This document shows, in pieces, positions 28,570 through 37,904 of a DNA stretch of 64,000 bases. The first letter of the stretch is position 1; each line of letters starts with the position of its first letter. Source of the stretch: Paraglaciecola marina. Its GTDB lineage: Bacteria; Pseudomonadota; Gammaproteobacteria; Enterobacterales; Alteromonadaceae. Under the pieces are notes generated by a model. That model had not been told where the DNA came from, did no database searches, and worked only from the letters and a program-made list of their open reading frames with translations. Location of the stretch: contig NZ_SAIS01000012.1 of assembly GCF_004360155.1 (NCBI RefSeq), forward strand, positions 1 through 64,000, written 5' to 3'. A program made the position numbers and the translations under genes.

Positions 28570-29715
28570 TTAGAAACACACTTTGCTGATCATTTGCTGC
28601 AATATGTTTACAGTAGGATTTACATAATCTAATGACATAAATTCATCGGGCTGATGGGCTTGTTCAATACTGCCAGGCCCTAGCACTATAGTGTCGCACC
28701 CTAATTGGTCAATAAACGGTGCTTCTGTGGCATAGTTAGCACTTTGAAATTTTTTACCCGTTAATTGTTCCGCTATCGCCAAAATATTTTGCTCATCCCG
28801 ACAGGAAAAAGCGGGCGCAGTAGGATACATCAATTCTAAGTTCAAACGATTTGGATATTTAGCGAATACTGGAGCCAGAGCTTCATCTATTAGCGCCAGA
28901 GCGTGCTCATCAGACAATTCAGGTACAGCCCTCATATCAAAATTGAGCTTACAATGGCCACAAATACGATTTTCGCCATCGCCGCCATGGATATGCCCTA
29001 AGTTCATAGTCACATGGGGAACTGAAAACGCATCATCATGAAATTTAGTGCGAAGCTTGGTTTGTAAATCCATTAATTGCCCAATTGCTTGGTACATTAT
29101 TTCAATCGCATTTACACCTTTATCAGGGTCACTAGAGTGGCCAGCTTTACCTGTAATATTCAGGCTTTGGGCGATATGGCCTTTGTGCTTATATATTGGA
29201 ACCAACTCAGTGGGCTCACCAATAATAGCCATATCAGGCTTTATTAGTTGCTGTTGTGCAAAGAATCTAGCCCCAGCCATAGAGGTTTCTTCATCCGCTG
29301 TCGCCAAAATATATAATGGTTTTTTGAGTTTATGCAGAGGGACTGTTTTTATCGCTTCTAAAATAAAGGCAAAAAAACCTTTCATATCACAGGTCCCTAA
29401 GCCGAAAATTTTGTTATCTTTTTGCTTTAATACAAAAGGATCAGATCGCCACTGGTGCTCATCAAAAGGCACAGTATCTGAATGCCCAGATAACAACAAG
29501 CCACCTTCACCCGAGCCAATTTTAGCTAACATATTATACTTATTGCGGCTATCAGGCACTTTTTGAATAGTTATATGAAACCCTGCAGCCTCAAACCAGC
29601 CTGATAACAACTCAATTAATTGCTTATTCGACTGATCAGCACCGTGCTCGAAAGCACTGATAGAAGGGGTCGCTATGATAGATTTATAATGTTCTATAAA
29701 AGATAAATTTGGCAT
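28570..29715 (-). CDS. argE: Acetylornithine deacetylase
   Basis: This 381-residue M20 metallopeptidase-family enzyme releases ornithine and acetate from N-acetylornithine in the linear arginine pathway. The metal ligands are visible in [11 protein letters not shown] (His and Asp), [24 protein letters not shown] (general base Glu) and [10 protein letters not shown]; the lid domain follows ([19 protein letters not shown]). It is divergent from argCBFGH-argA, and two ARG boxes lie directly before its start codon, so ArgR control is likely. Both argE and a separate argA are present, so this genome probably does not rely on ArgJ recycling. Confidence 0.95.
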   Translation of the reverse strand: MPNLSFIEHYKSIIATPSISAFEHGADQSNKQLIELLSGWFEAAGFHITIQKVPDSRNKYNMLAKIGSGEGGLLLSGHSDTVPFDEHQWRSDPFVLKQKDNKIFGLGTCDMKGFFAFILEAIKTVPLHKLKKPLYILATADEETSMAGARFFAQQQLIKPDMAIIGEPTELVPIYKHKGHIAQSLNITGKAGHSSDPDKGVNAIEIMYQAIGQLMDLQTKLRTKFHDDAFSVPHVTMNLGHIHGGDGENRICGHCKLNFDMRAVPELSDEHALALIDEALAPVFAKYPNRLNLELMYPTAPAFSCRDEQNILAIAEQLTGKKFQSANYATEAPFIDQLGCDTIVLGPGSIEQAHQPDEFMSLDYVNPTVNILQQMISKVCF

Positions 29716-29724
29716 AACCGACCC

Positions 29725-29763
29725 ATTATATATTTATTCACTTTATTTGCATAACTATACAAA
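29725..29763. promoter_or_regulatory. Pair of ArgR (ARG box) operators before argE
   Basis: ATTATATATTTATTCACT (29725-29742) and TTTGCATAACTATACAAA (29746-29763) each match most of the ARG-box consensus wnTGAATwwwwATTCAnw and are separated by three bases, the spacing of paired boxes in E. coli. They begin 10 bases before the argE start, where ArgR with arginine would block its promoter. The argC start is nearly 300 bases away. Confidence 0.75.
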
Positions 29764-29857
29764 ACATGACATCCTACAGTGATTGTAAAAAGGTATTAGC
29801 TGGTGATTAAACGTCACTCTAATCTGTACTTTAACTTATTTTGGTTACTTAACGAAT

Positions 29858-29923
29858 ATGCACATGATTATTTCTAGCTCCACTTCCCTGCCTAGCTTCG
29901 CCAATATTTTGTTTCGACGATAG
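29858..29923 (+). CDS. Candidate argC leader peptide ending in Arg-Arg
   Basis: A 21-codon frame starts at ATG 29858 (or the second ATG at 29864), and its last two sense codons are CGA CGA, followed by TAG. The ribosome-binding site is weak. It ends 22 bases before a terminator-like hairpin in the argC leader, the arrangement seen in amino-acid attenuators. Only two regulatory codons are present, fewer than in hisL or leuL, so this is a candidate only. Confidence 0.35.
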   Translation: MHMIISSSTSLPSFANILFRR

Positions 29924-29944
29924 TTGAAATTGTGGCGTGTAGCC

Positions 29945-29991
29945 CACTCTTTGCCTTAAAATAGCTTTTTTGGCAAAGAGTGCTTTTTCTT
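29945..29991 (+). terminator. Terminator-like hairpin in the argC leader
   Basis: CACTCTTTGCC (29945-29955) pairs perfectly with GGCAAAGAGTG (29972-29982) and is followed by CTTTTTCTT. The loop itself contains AAAA/TTTT. It lies between divergent argE and argC, about 58 bases before argC, where no upstream gene needs termination. It therefore probably controls read-through into argC. Confidence 0.7.
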
Positions 29992-30048
29992 CCCCCTTTA
30001 TTTTAAGTAAGCACACAACTCACTATTGAGTTTATAGAGAATTTTTTC

Positions 30049-31065
30049 ATGATCAAAACATGTATTATTGGAGCCAGTGGATACACTGGCGCTGAGCTAG
30101 CAGCTATTGTCAATCAGCATCCTAATTTTGAACTATCCGAATTGTTTGTTTCAAGTAACAGCGCAGATGCCGGCAAATCACTTGGGGATATTCACCCAAA
30201 GTTTTTTGATAAAATCAACCTAAGCCTACAACCTATTGATGAAAGCAAATTATCGGATCTAGCAGCTGAATTCGATTTGATATTTTTAGCCACTCCCCAT
30301 GAAGCCAGTCATAAATGGATGGCAGAATTAACGGGTAAAAAAGCTGTAATCATGGATCTATCTGGCGCATTCAGAATTAAAGATAAACAAGTTTTCGCAG
30401 ATTACTATGGATTCGAGCATACAGCAGCAGACTTACTAACCCAGGCAGTTTACGGCCTAGCCGACTGGCACCAAGATCAAATAAGTATCGCAAATTTAGT
30501 CGCTGTGCCAGGTTGTTACCCCACAGCTTCTTTAACCGCACTTAAACCATTACAGCAACAGCAGCTGATTGACCCAGCACATTTACCCATAATTAATGCT
30601 ACATCGGGTGTATCTGGTGCCGGCCGTAAAGCATCATTAACGAGCAGTTTCACCGAAGTCAGCCTGCAAGCTTATGGTGTACTTGGCCATAGACATCAAC
30701 CTGAAATTGCTGATTATCTGGGTGCTCCTGTTATTTTCACACCTCACTTGGGCAATTTTAAGCGAGGAATATTGGCAACTATATGTGTGAAAACACCAGC
30801 GGGAACTACCCAGACTCAAATAGATGCAGCTTACCAAACGGCTTATAGAAATAGCTCAATTGTGCGGCTTAGAAATAGCTGGCCAAAAATCGATGATGTC
30901 ACCCACACCCCATATTGTGACTTATTCTGGAAATTAGACGAAAAGACCGGCTACCTAATAGTGAGCAGTGCAATAGACAACCTATTAAAAGGTGCTGCAT
31001 CTCAAGCTATGCAATGTGCCAATTTACGTTTTGGCTTTGAATCTCACATTGGATTGGTAAATTAA
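30049..31065 (+). CDS. argC: N-acetyl-gamma-glutamyl-phosphate reductase
   Basis: This 338-residue NADPH-dependent enzyme forms N-acetylglutamate semialdehyde, the third step of arginine synthesis. The Rossmann motif GASGYTGAELAAIV is at residues 8-21; the catalytic Cys lies in AVPGCYPTASL, and the conserved GVSGAGRKAS and RHQPEI segments follow. First gene of the arg operon, with argB two bases downstream. Its leader has a terminator-like hairpin and a possible leader peptide. Confidence 0.97.
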   Translation: MIKTCIIGASGYTGAELAAIVNQHPNFELSELFVSSNSADAGKSLGDIHPKFFDKINLSLQPIDESKLSDLAAEFDLIFLATPHEASHKWMAELTGKKAVIMDLSGAFRIKDKQVFADYYGFEHTAADLLTQAVYGLADWHQDQISIANLVAVPGCYPTASLTALKPLQQQQLIDPAHLPIINATSGVSGAGRKASLTSSFTEVSLQAYGVLGHRHQPEIADYLGAPVIFTPHLGNFKRGILATICVKTPAGTTQTQIDAAYQTAYRNSSIVRLRNSWPKIDDVTHTPYCDLFWKLDEKTGYLIVSSAIDNLLKGAASQAMQCANLRFGFESHIGLVN

Positions 31066-31067
31066 CT

Positions 31068-31862
31068 ATGACAACAAAACAAAGCTTAGTGATTAAAGTG
31101 GGAGGGGCATTTATGCAAGCCCCTGAAGTAGCCATTCAGTTACTTAATACGATAGCCAAACTGCAAGATCAATATCAAGTGGTGCTTGTACATGGCGGCG
31201 GCACTATGGTTGAGGAGCTATTACTTGCTCTCAATCTACCCAGTCAGAAAATAGATGGCTTACGAGTCACTCCCAAAGAGCATATGCCCTTCATTACAGG
31301 CGCTCTGGCTGGTACTGCTAATAAACAACTTTGCGGATTAGCCATCAGAGCAGGCATAATCCCTGTAGGTTTAAGCTTAGCTGATGGCAACATGTGTACT
31401 ACAACAGTATTACGAGAAGACTTGGGCTCTGTGGGCTCTGTAGTGGCAGCTGAAAATACATTACTTGATGCGTTAGCCACAACTGATATGTTGCCCATCA
31501 TTAGTTCGATTGGAGCAGACTCATCTGGTAATTTACTTAATGTAAATGCAGACCAAGCAGCCACTGTTGTAGCACAACTACTAAACGCTCAGTTAATACT
31601 GCTATCTGATGTACCTGGAGTGCTAGACGCAGACAAAACGCTAATTGAACAATTAGATACAGAGATCATTGAGCAGCTAATTGCACAAAATGTTATTCGT
31701 GATGGCATGATTGTTAAAGTACAAGCGGCGCTGACCGCTGCAACCAGTTTAGGCCGTAGCGTTACCATTGCGAGCTGGAAAAACTCAGAAAAACTGCTTG
31801 GACTGTTGCAACAACAAGCAATTGGAAGCAAAATCACGCCCTCAATAATTACAGCACATTAA
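31068..31862 (+). CDS. argB: Acetylglutamate kinase
   Basis: This 264-residue amino-acid kinase phosphorylates N-acetylglutamate with ATP. The N-terminal VIKVGGAFMQ and LVHGGGTMVEE bind phosphates, and the substrate region includes LNVNADQAATVVAQ and LLSDVPGVLDAD. Its short length matches the E. coli-type enzyme, which lacks the N-terminal helix of the hexameric arginine-inhibited form; feedback control may rest on ArgA instead. It lies two bases after argC. Confidence 0.96.
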   Translation: MTTKQSLVIKVGGAFMQAPEVAIQLLNTIAKLQDQYQVVLVHGGGTMVEELLLALNLPSQKIDGLRVTPKEHMPFITGALAGTANKQLCGLAIRAGIIPVGLSLADGNMCTTTVLREDLGSVGSVVAAENTLLDALATTDMLPIISSIGADSSGNLLNVNADQAATVVAQLLNAQLILLSDVPGVLDADKTLIEQLDTEIIEQLIAQNVIRDGMIVKVQAALTAATSLGRSVTIASWKNSEKLLGLLQQQAIGSKITPSIITAH

Positions 31863-31889
31863 ATACGTAGAAATAGACAAGGTATGATC

Positions 31890-32819
31890 ATGAAAAAAGA
31901 TCTTCTCTCATTTAAAGATTGGAGCGCAGAGCAACTAACCGAGTTGCTTACATTAGCGAAAACCATAAAAAGTAACCCTAAGGCATATCGTACTGCATTA
32001 GACGGATTGTCTGTAGTGGCTTTATTTGAGAAACCTTCACTGCGAACACGAGTAAGCTTTGATATTGGCATCAATAAACTAGGTGGACATTTAGTTTACT
32101 TAGACAGCCAATCAAATAAATTAGCAGGCCGTGAAGATGTGAAAGACATGGGAGCTAATTTAGCTTGCTGGGCAGACGCCATAGTTGCTCGAGTATTTGC
32201 TCATAGCACATTAGAAGAACTAGCCGAATCAGCAAAAGTACCAGTTATTAATGCTTTATGCGACATGTACCATCCTTGTCAGGCTGTCGCTGACTACCTA
32301 ACGATTAGTGAGCATTACGAAGACATTAGCAAAGTAAAACTTGCTTATATAGGTGATGGTAACAACGTTACTCATTCACTTATGCTTGTTGGCGTAGCCC
32401 TAGGTTGTGAAGTAATCGTGATCACACCTAAAGGGTATGAGGTCGACTCTGACATTATCGCCCTAACAGAAAAGCGCGCAGCTGAGTTTGGTGGTAAATT
32501 AACTCTTAGCACAAACATTGATGCAGCCATTGGCGCTCAAGTATTGTATACCGACACTTGGTTATCTATGGGTGATGACACCCCTCTTGCAGATATAAAG
32601 GATACCTTTGCTGGCTATGAACTAAATGAAGCCTTGATGGAAAAAACAGGTGCTGATTATGTTTTACATTGTCAACCGGCGCACCGGGACTTAGAAATTA
32701 GCGGCAGCTTAATTGACGGTAAGCAGTCTCTCTTATTTCAACAGGCAGAAAACCGTATGCATGGTCAAAATGCAATTTTAGTTGAACTATTAGCTAAAGG
32801 TTTCGAACCAAAAATTTAA
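31890..32819 (+). CDS. argF: Ornithine carbamoyltransferase
   Basis: This 309-residue enzyme joins carbamoyl phosphate and ornithine to citrulline. The ATG at 31890 is preferred to the one two codons upstream because AAGG lies at proper spacing. The carbamoyl-phosphate loop reads EKPSLRTRVSF, with Leu where most enzymes have Thr (STRTR), and the catalytic segment reads HCQPAHRDLEI where HCLPxH is usual. The ornithine-binding DTWLSMGDD loop and the NALCDMYHPCQAVADY block are typical. The variant loops may be lineage features; an acetylornithine-type substrate seems unlikely given the SMG loop. It lies 27 bases after argB. Confidence 0.93.
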   Translation: MKKDLLSFKDWSAEQLTELLTLAKTIKSNPKAYRTALDGLSVVALFEKPSLRTRVSFDIGINKLGGHLVYLDSQSNKLAGREDVKDMGANLACWADAIVARVFAHSTLEELAESAKVPVINALCDMYHPCQAVADYLTISEHYEDISKVKLAYIGDGNNVTHSLMLVGVALGCEVIVITPKGYEVDSDIIALTEKRAAEFGGKLTLSTNIDAAIGAQVLYTDTWLSMGDDTPLADIKDTFAGYELNEALMEKTGADYVLHCQPAHRDLEISGSLIDGKQSLLFQQAENRMHGQNAILVELLAKGFEPKI

Positions 32820-32953
32820 ACTAGCCTCTATCGGTAGTAAGTAATAAATAAAGATAACCTTGGATCAACTAGATTGACCCAATTCATTAAAACAAATTAA
32901 ACGCAGCTTAGCTGCTAGCTCAAAAGCTATAGCTGATAATTACAGGATACATC

Positions 32954-34201
32954 ATGGCAATTGCAAAAAATAAACCAATCAAAAAAGTAGTACTAGCCTA
33001 TTCAGGCGGATTAGATACATCAGCAATCATTCCTTGGTTAAAGGAAAATTATGACTGTGAAGTTATTGCCTTTGCAGCTGATGTTGGTCAAGGCGAAGAA
33101 GAGCTTATCGGCTTGCACGAAAAAGCTATCGCAACAGGTGCTAGTGAATGCTATATAGTTGATCTAAAAGAAGAGTTTGTATCTGATTATATCTATCCAA
33201 CCATTACAACTGGTGCAGTTTACGAAGGTGAGTACCTATTAGGTACGTCTATGGCCCGCCCAATTATTGCTAAAGCTCAGGTAGAAATTGCCCGTAAAGT
33301 TGGCGCTGATGCATTATGTCATGGTTGTACAGGTAAAGGTAATGACCAAGTACGTTTTGAAGGTACCTTTGCAGCACTTGCTCCAGAGTTAACAGTTATC
33401 GCTCCTTGGCGTGAATGGAACATGGTATCTCGTGAAGATTTACTAGATTACCTAGCAGAGCGTAACATTCCTTGCTCAGCATCACTCACCAAAATCTATA
33501 GCCGCGACGCAAACGCTTGGCATATATCTCACGAAGGGGGCGAACTAGAAGATCCTTGGTGTGAGCCAACTAAAGGGATCTGGACTATGACAGTTGATCC
33601 AGAAGATGCGCCAGATGAAGCAGTACGTGTTCACCTTACTTTCGACCATGGTAAATTGACAAAAGTTAATGACGAAGAATTAACTCCTTACGGTGTGTTA
33701 ATGAAACTGAACGAAATCGCCGCTGCACATGGTGTAGGTCGTATTGATATCGTTGAAAACCGATTAGTGGGTATGAAGTCTCGCGGTTGTTATGAAACCC
33801 CAGGCGGCACAGTCATGATGGCGGCGTACAAAGCGCTAGAGTGTTTAGTACTAGACAAATCATCACTTAAATACCGTGAGCAGATTGGCTTAGAATATTC
33901 ACACGTAATGTATGACGGCCGTTGGTTTACAGCCCTAAACGATGCATTGTTAGCAGGCGCAGCAAGCTTTGCTCAAAAAGTAACCGGCGAAATAGTTGTT
34001 AAACTGTATAAAGGCCAAGCAACAGTTGTTCAAAGAAAATCACCTAACAGCTTGTATTCAGAAGACTTCGCCACATTTGGTGCTGACGATGTTTACGACC
34101 AAAGCCATGCCGAAGGGTTTATCCGCTTATTCAGCTTGTCTAGTCGTATAGATGCGATGAATAAAAAAGGTATCGCTTTCAAAAACACAGGTATCGAATA
34201 A
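32954..34201 (+). CDS. argG: Argininosuccinate synthase
   Basis: This 415-residue ligase couples citrulline and aspartate with ATP hydrolysis to AMP. The N-terminal PP-loop is [17 protein letters not shown], and [13 protein letters not shown] and the [14 protein letters not shown] segment line the substrate sites. The ribosome-binding site AGGA precedes the ATG. There are 134 bases between argF and argG with a small GCAGC/GCTGC hairpin but no terminator. The stop codon overlaps the argH start by one base. Confidence 0.97.
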   Translation: MAIAKNKPIKKVVLAYSGGLDTSAIIPWLKENYDCEVIAFAADVGQGEEELIGLHEKAIATGASECYIVDLKEEFVSDYIYPTITTGAVYEGEYLLGTSMARPIIAKAQVEIARKVGADALCHGCTGKGNDQVRFEGTFAALAPELTVIAPWREWNMVSREDLLDYLAERNIPCSASLTKIYSRDANAWHISHEGGELEDPWCEPTKGIWTMTVDPEDAPDEAVRVHLTFDHGKLTKVNDEELTPYGVLMKLNEIAAAHGVGRIDIVENRLVGMKSRGCYETPGGTVMMAAYKALECLVLDKSSLKYREQIGLEYSHVMYDGRWFTALNDALLAGAASFAQKVTGEIVVKLYKGQATVVQRKSPNSLYSEDFATFGADDVYDQSHAEGFIRLFSLSSRIDAMNKKGIAFKNTGIE

Positions 34202-35574
34202 TGAGTTTGTGGGGCGGACGTTTTCAAGATGGCAGTAGTGCTATGTTTAGAAGGGTTAATGACTCATTACCCTTTGATCGCGCGTTAGCAAGCCAAGATA
34301 TTAGGGGGTCAATCGCTTGGTCAAAAGCCATCTGCAAAGCAGGTGTATTAACCCAAGACGAGCAACAACAACTCGAAAGTGCCTTACAAGCTTTGTTAGT
34401 TAAAGCAGAAGATGGCACTCTAGATTTTGATGCTAGCAGTGAAGAAGATATTCACAGCTTTGTTGAAGCTACCTTAATTGAACAGCTTGGCGATATTGCC
34501 CGTAAATTACATACTGGCCGTAGCCGAAATGACCAAGTAGCCACAGACTTTAAATTGTGGACACGTGAACACGTTGACCTACTCATAGCTGATTTAGAGC
34601 ACGTTAAAGCGTCTTTGGTTGGCACTGCTAGTAATAATAAAACGGTTATTTTGCCAGGCTATACTCACTTGCAACGTGCGCAGCCAGTACGCTACCCCCA
34701 CTGGTGCTTAGCTTACGTAGAAATGTTTAAGCGAGATATTAGCCGTTTAGTTGATTTGAAAGCCCGTATGAATCAATCTCCATTGGGTTGCGGTGCTTTG
34801 GCTGGAACTACCTACCCAATTGATCGCCAAGAGATTGCAAACGAGCTGGGGTTTGATAGCCCATGTTTGAATAGTTTAGACGCAGTATCAGACCGTGACT
34901 TTGTGCTAGAGTTACTTTTTGCAGCAAGTACCAGCATGATGCATATGTCTCGCATGGCTGAAGATTTAATATTCTTCAACTCAGGTGAAGCTGGCTTTAT
35001 TACCTTAGGTGATGAAGTAACATCTGGCTCTTCTTTAATGCCTCAAAAGAAAAACCCTGATGCCTTAGAGCTGATGCGTGGTAAATGCGGCCGAGTTTTT
35101 GGCAGCTTACAAGGCATGCTAGTCACTATGAAAGGTCTACCTTTGGCATACAATAAAGATATGCAAGAAGACAAAGAAGGCCTATTAGATGCTGTCACTC
35201 AATGGCATATTTGCTTATGCATTGCCTGTGAGGTTATCGATAGCATTAAATTAGATTCTGAGCGTTGTGCTAAGGCAGCCCGTGAAGGGTATGCAAACGC
35301 AACTGAGCTTGCAGACTACCTTGTAGCAAAAGGAATTCCATTTAGAACTGCCCACGATATTTCTGGTCAAGTTGTACTGGCAGCCCTAGAGCAGAAAAAA
35401 GCCATTGAAGAGCTTAGTCTTGAAGAGCTTAAGAAGTACTCTGATTTAATTGAAGATGATGTCTACGAAATTCTACAATTAGAATATTTAGTAGACAAAC
35501 GTAGTATCTTAGGTGGAACAGGCATAAAGCCTGTCTCTGCAGCCTTAGATGCTGAATTAGCCAAAAGTAGCTAA
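34201..35574 (+). CDS. argH: Argininosuccinate lyase
   Basis: This 457-residue homotetrameric lyase splits argininosuccinate into arginine and fumarate. Signature blocks are [45 protein letters not shown] and the catalytic [16 protein letters not shown]. Its length is that of the stand-alone enzyme: some Vibrionales and Alteromonadales carry a fused argH(A) with a C-terminal acetyltransferase, whereas here argA is a separate gene 10 bases downstream. Its ATG overlaps the argG stop codon (TAATG), implying coupled translation. Confidence 0.97.
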   Translation: MSLWGGRFQDGSSAMFRRVNDSLPFDRALASQDIRGSIAWSKAICKAGVLTQDEQQQLESALQALLVKAEDGTLDFDASSEEDIHSFVEATLIEQLGDIARKLHTGRSRNDQVATDFKLWTREHVDLLIADLEHVKASLVGTASNNKTVILPGYTHLQRAQPVRYPHWCLAYVEMFKRDISRLVDLKARMNQSPLGCGALAGTTYPIDRQEIANELGFDSPCLNSLDAVSDRDFVLELLFAASTSMMHMSRMAEDLIFFNSGEAGFITLGDEVTSGSSLMPQKKNPDALELMRGKCGRVFGSLQGMLVTMKGLPLAYNKDMQEDKEGLLDAVTQWHICLCIACEVIDSIKLDSERCAKAAREGYANATELADYLVAKGIPFRTAHDISGQVVLAALEQKKAIEELSLEELKKYSDLIEDDVYEILQLEYLVDKRSILGGTGIKPVSAALDAELAKSS

Positions 35575-35584
35575 GGACTCAATA

Positions 35585-36895
35585 GTGGTTGTATCTCATA
35601 TCGATAGCGTAAAAATCATTCGCAACTCAGCGCCATACATCAATGCTCATAGGGGTAAAACCTTTGTGCTGATGTTTGGTGGTGAGGCCATCGAAGAGGA
35701 AAACTTTGCCAATATTATTCACGATATCGCGCTATTAAATAGCCTAGGTGTAAGACTAGTATTAGTGCATGGTGCACGACCACAAATTGATGAACGCGCG
35801 TTACTCAGAGGTTTAACCCCTCGTTTTCATCAAGACGTGCGTATTACTAACAAACAAACCCTAGAATGCGTAAAAGACGCGGCAGGATCGGTAAGATCTC
35901 AGGTCGAAGCTTTACTTACTATGGGGTTAGCCAACTCCCCAATGCATGGCTCACAAATAAGAGTGTGCTCTGGAAACTTAGTAGTCGCTATGCCAATAGG
36001 CGTGCAAGATGGTGTGGACTACGAGAATACCGGCCTAGTGCGCCGTATTGATGTAGACGGTATAAACGATCACCTTAATGACGGCTCTATTGTTTTGTTA
36101 CCTCCCATGGGCTATTCGGCGACAGGTGAAGTATTTAACCTTTCACACAAAGATGTTGCCACCAATGCTGCAATTGCGTTGAATGCTGACAAGCTAATCT
36201 TATTTAGAGAACAAGATGGCTTGATATCTGAAGATGGAAGACTACTTAGAAGCATAGAATTAGATCAAATCAATGAAATGCTCACCCAGCCTTTTTACGC
36301 ACCTGAAAAGCAGTTATTTCGAGCCATAATCTCAAGCCTAGAAGCGGGTATTAGCCGCTGTCACTGTGTGAGTTACCGCCAAGATGGTGCTCTATTACAA
36401 GAACTGTTTACTCGAGACGGCGCGGGCTCATTAATATCGCAACGTTCTTACGAACAGTTAAGGCACGCAAATGTTGAGGATGTGGCTGGTATTTTAACGC
36501 TAATTAAACCTTTAGAAGAAAAAGGTATTTTAGTCACGCGCTCAAGAGAAAGATTAGAGCAAGAAATAGAGCAATTTATGTTGCTTGAAAGAGATGGTAT
36601 GACCATAGCTTGCGCTGCACTTTACCCCTATACAGAAGATGAAATGGGAGAGTTAGCGTGTGTCGCTACGCACCCAGATTACAGAGGAGGAAATCGTGGC
36701 GAGCGATTACTCGAAGCCATCAAGAAGCATGCACAGCAGCAAGGGCTCAGTACCATATTTGTATTAACCACTGTCACTGCACATTGGTTTCAAGAGCAAG
36801 GCTTTAAGCAAGCTAGCCTTGATGACCTTCCCGCTAAAAAGAAACAACTTTACAACTTTCAACGTAATTCAAAGGTGTTTAAACTAGATATCTAG
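35585..36895 (+). CDS. argA: N-acetylglutamate synthase
   Basis: This 436-residue enzyme acetylates glutamate with acetyl-CoA, the first committed step, and in its family is feedback-inhibited by arginine. An amino-acid-kinase-like N-terminal domain (GKTFVLMFGGEAI, LVLVHGARPQID, residues 20-290) carries the arginine site, and a GNAT domain (ELACVATHPDYRGGNRGERLLEAI, about residues 358-381) is catalytic. The start codon is GTG at 35585, ten bases after argH. It is likely the last gene of the arg operon, since a lipoprotein gene begins 24 bases later. Confidence 0.95.
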   Translation: MVVSHIDSVKIIRNSAPYINAHRGKTFVLMFGGEAIEEENFANIIHDIALLNSLGVRLVLVHGARPQIDERALLRGLTPRFHQDVRITNKQTLECVKDAAGSVRSQVEALLTMGLANSPMHGSQIRVCSGNLVVAMPIGVQDGVDYENTGLVRRIDVDGINDHLNDGSIVLLPPMGYSATGEVFNLSHKDVATNAAIALNADKLILFREQDGLISEDGRLLRSIELDQINEMLTQPFYAPEKQLFRAIISSLEAGISRCHCVSYRQDGALLQELFTRDGAGSLISQRSYEQLRHANVEDVAGILTLIKPLEEKGILVTRSRERLEQEIEQFMLLERDGMTIACAALYPYTEDEMGELACVATHPDYRGGNRGERLLEAIKKHAQQQGLSTIFVLTTVTAHWFQEQGFKQASLDDLPAKKKQLYNFQRNSKVFKLDI

Positions 36896-36919
36896 TTAAT
36901 TAAACCATAGACCTGTTAC

Positions 36920-37582
36920 ATGAAGCCTTACTTGTCGTTAAGTACACCTATTTGTATTGTAATTTTCATCACCTTATTGTTTTCAAGTTGTGACTTGTTT
37001 ACTGATAAAGCCATCAAACAAGTGGATCAATTTATTGCAGAACAAGACATTGATAAAACCTCTAAAACGTGGAAAACAAACTTATCTCAACCACCAGAGT
37101 TAACCTTTACAGCAGATAAGACTTACCTTTGGAAATTAACCACTAGCCATGGTGATATCACAGTAACATTCAAACCAGACGTCGCTCCTTTGCACGTTTC
37201 TAGTACCATTTATCTTACAAAATTAGGGTTTTATGACGGTTTGTTATTTCATCGAATTATTCCTGGCTTTATGGCACAAGGAGGAGACCCTTTAGGTACT
37301 GGGAGAGGAAATCCTGGTTATAAGTATGCAGGTGAATTTAGTGATGAAGTAACCCATGCAGCAGCTGGTCAATTAAGTATGGCAAACGCAGGGCCCAACA
37401 CCGATGGTAGTCAGTTTTTCCTAACCTTTGCGGCTACTCCTTGGCTAGATGGAAAACACACTATTTTTGGTGAAGTCACTGAAGGTATGGATGTATTAAA
37501 AGAGATAGAAAAGCTAGGTTCTAGAAGTGGCCGTCCTAGTGAAGAAGTATCTATTATTAAGGTAACCATAGAAGTTCAGTAA
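36920..37582 (+). CDS. Cyclophilin-type peptidyl-prolyl isomerase, lipoprotein
   Basis: This 220-residue lipoprotein has a lipobox LFSSC (Cys24) and a cyclophilin domain from about residue 70, with the catalytic FHRIIPGFMAQGGDPLGTGRGNPGY, SQFFLTFAATPWLDGKHTIFGEV and NTDGSQFF signatures. Cyclophilins catalyse cis-trans isomerisation of Xaa-Pro bonds; an envelope location is implied. It follows argA by 24 bases and may be read through from the arg operon, but no functional link is apparent. Confidence 0.92.
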   Translation: MKPYLSLSTPICIVIFITLLFSSCDLFTDKAIKQVDQFIAEQDIDKTSKTWKTNLSQPPELTFTADKTYLWKLTTSHGDITVTFKPDVAPLHVSSTIYLTKLGFYDGLLFHRIIPGFMAQGGDPLGTGRGNPGYKYAGEFSDEVTHAAAGQLSMANAGPNTDGSQFFLTFAATPWLDGKHTIFGEVTEGMDVLKEIEKLGSRSGRPSEEVSIIKVTIEVQ

Positions 37583-37904
37583 CCAAGTTGAATACCATAG
37601 GCGTACTAAGCCCGCCCATAAACACTGGGGCATTTAGTACGTCTTTGGCTTGAAACTAAGTTTCTTTAAAACTTATCACCCCATCCAGCCGCCGTCACCC
37701 ACCGAAATTATGACGTTTCCATAACTTGCAGCATAAGTAATGTGTAGTTACTCTAGATGGCTAAATGCTTAGGCTATAGAAATACAGTACAAACACTGCC
37801 AGAAGGATTCTGCCTAAATGCTTTTTGATCTTTGTTGCAGACTGTAGGCTTATACCAATTGCTCTTCTCTACACAATACAGTCTTAACAGTCATAGGCTT
37901 TAAA
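37583..37904. other. Intergenic stretch with inverted repeats
   Basis: The gap between the cyclophilin gene and the MATE gene has no open frame of note. CGTACTAA (37602-37609) pairs with TTAGTACG (37634-37641), with inner GCCC/GGGG pairing, a possible terminator of the cyclophilin gene lacking a clear T run. CAGAAGGATTCTG (37800-37812) is a smaller palindrome. The 90 bases before the MATE start hold no clear promoter. Confidence 0.5.

Noticed and set aside
31890-32819. ArgF as an acetylornithine transcarbamylase
   Set aside because: The conserved ornithine-binding SMG loop and the adjacent argE favour the ordinary linear pathway; only the variant loops point the other way.
32820-32953. ARG box or terminator between argF and argG
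   Set aside because: The half-sites do not have the four-base centre of the ARG box and the GCAGC/GCTGC hairpin lacks a T run.
37583-37904. Possible small RNA or attachment site with inverted repeats
   Set aside because: The repeats have no T run, no neighbouring integrase and no tRNA end, so I list them only as unexplained structure.
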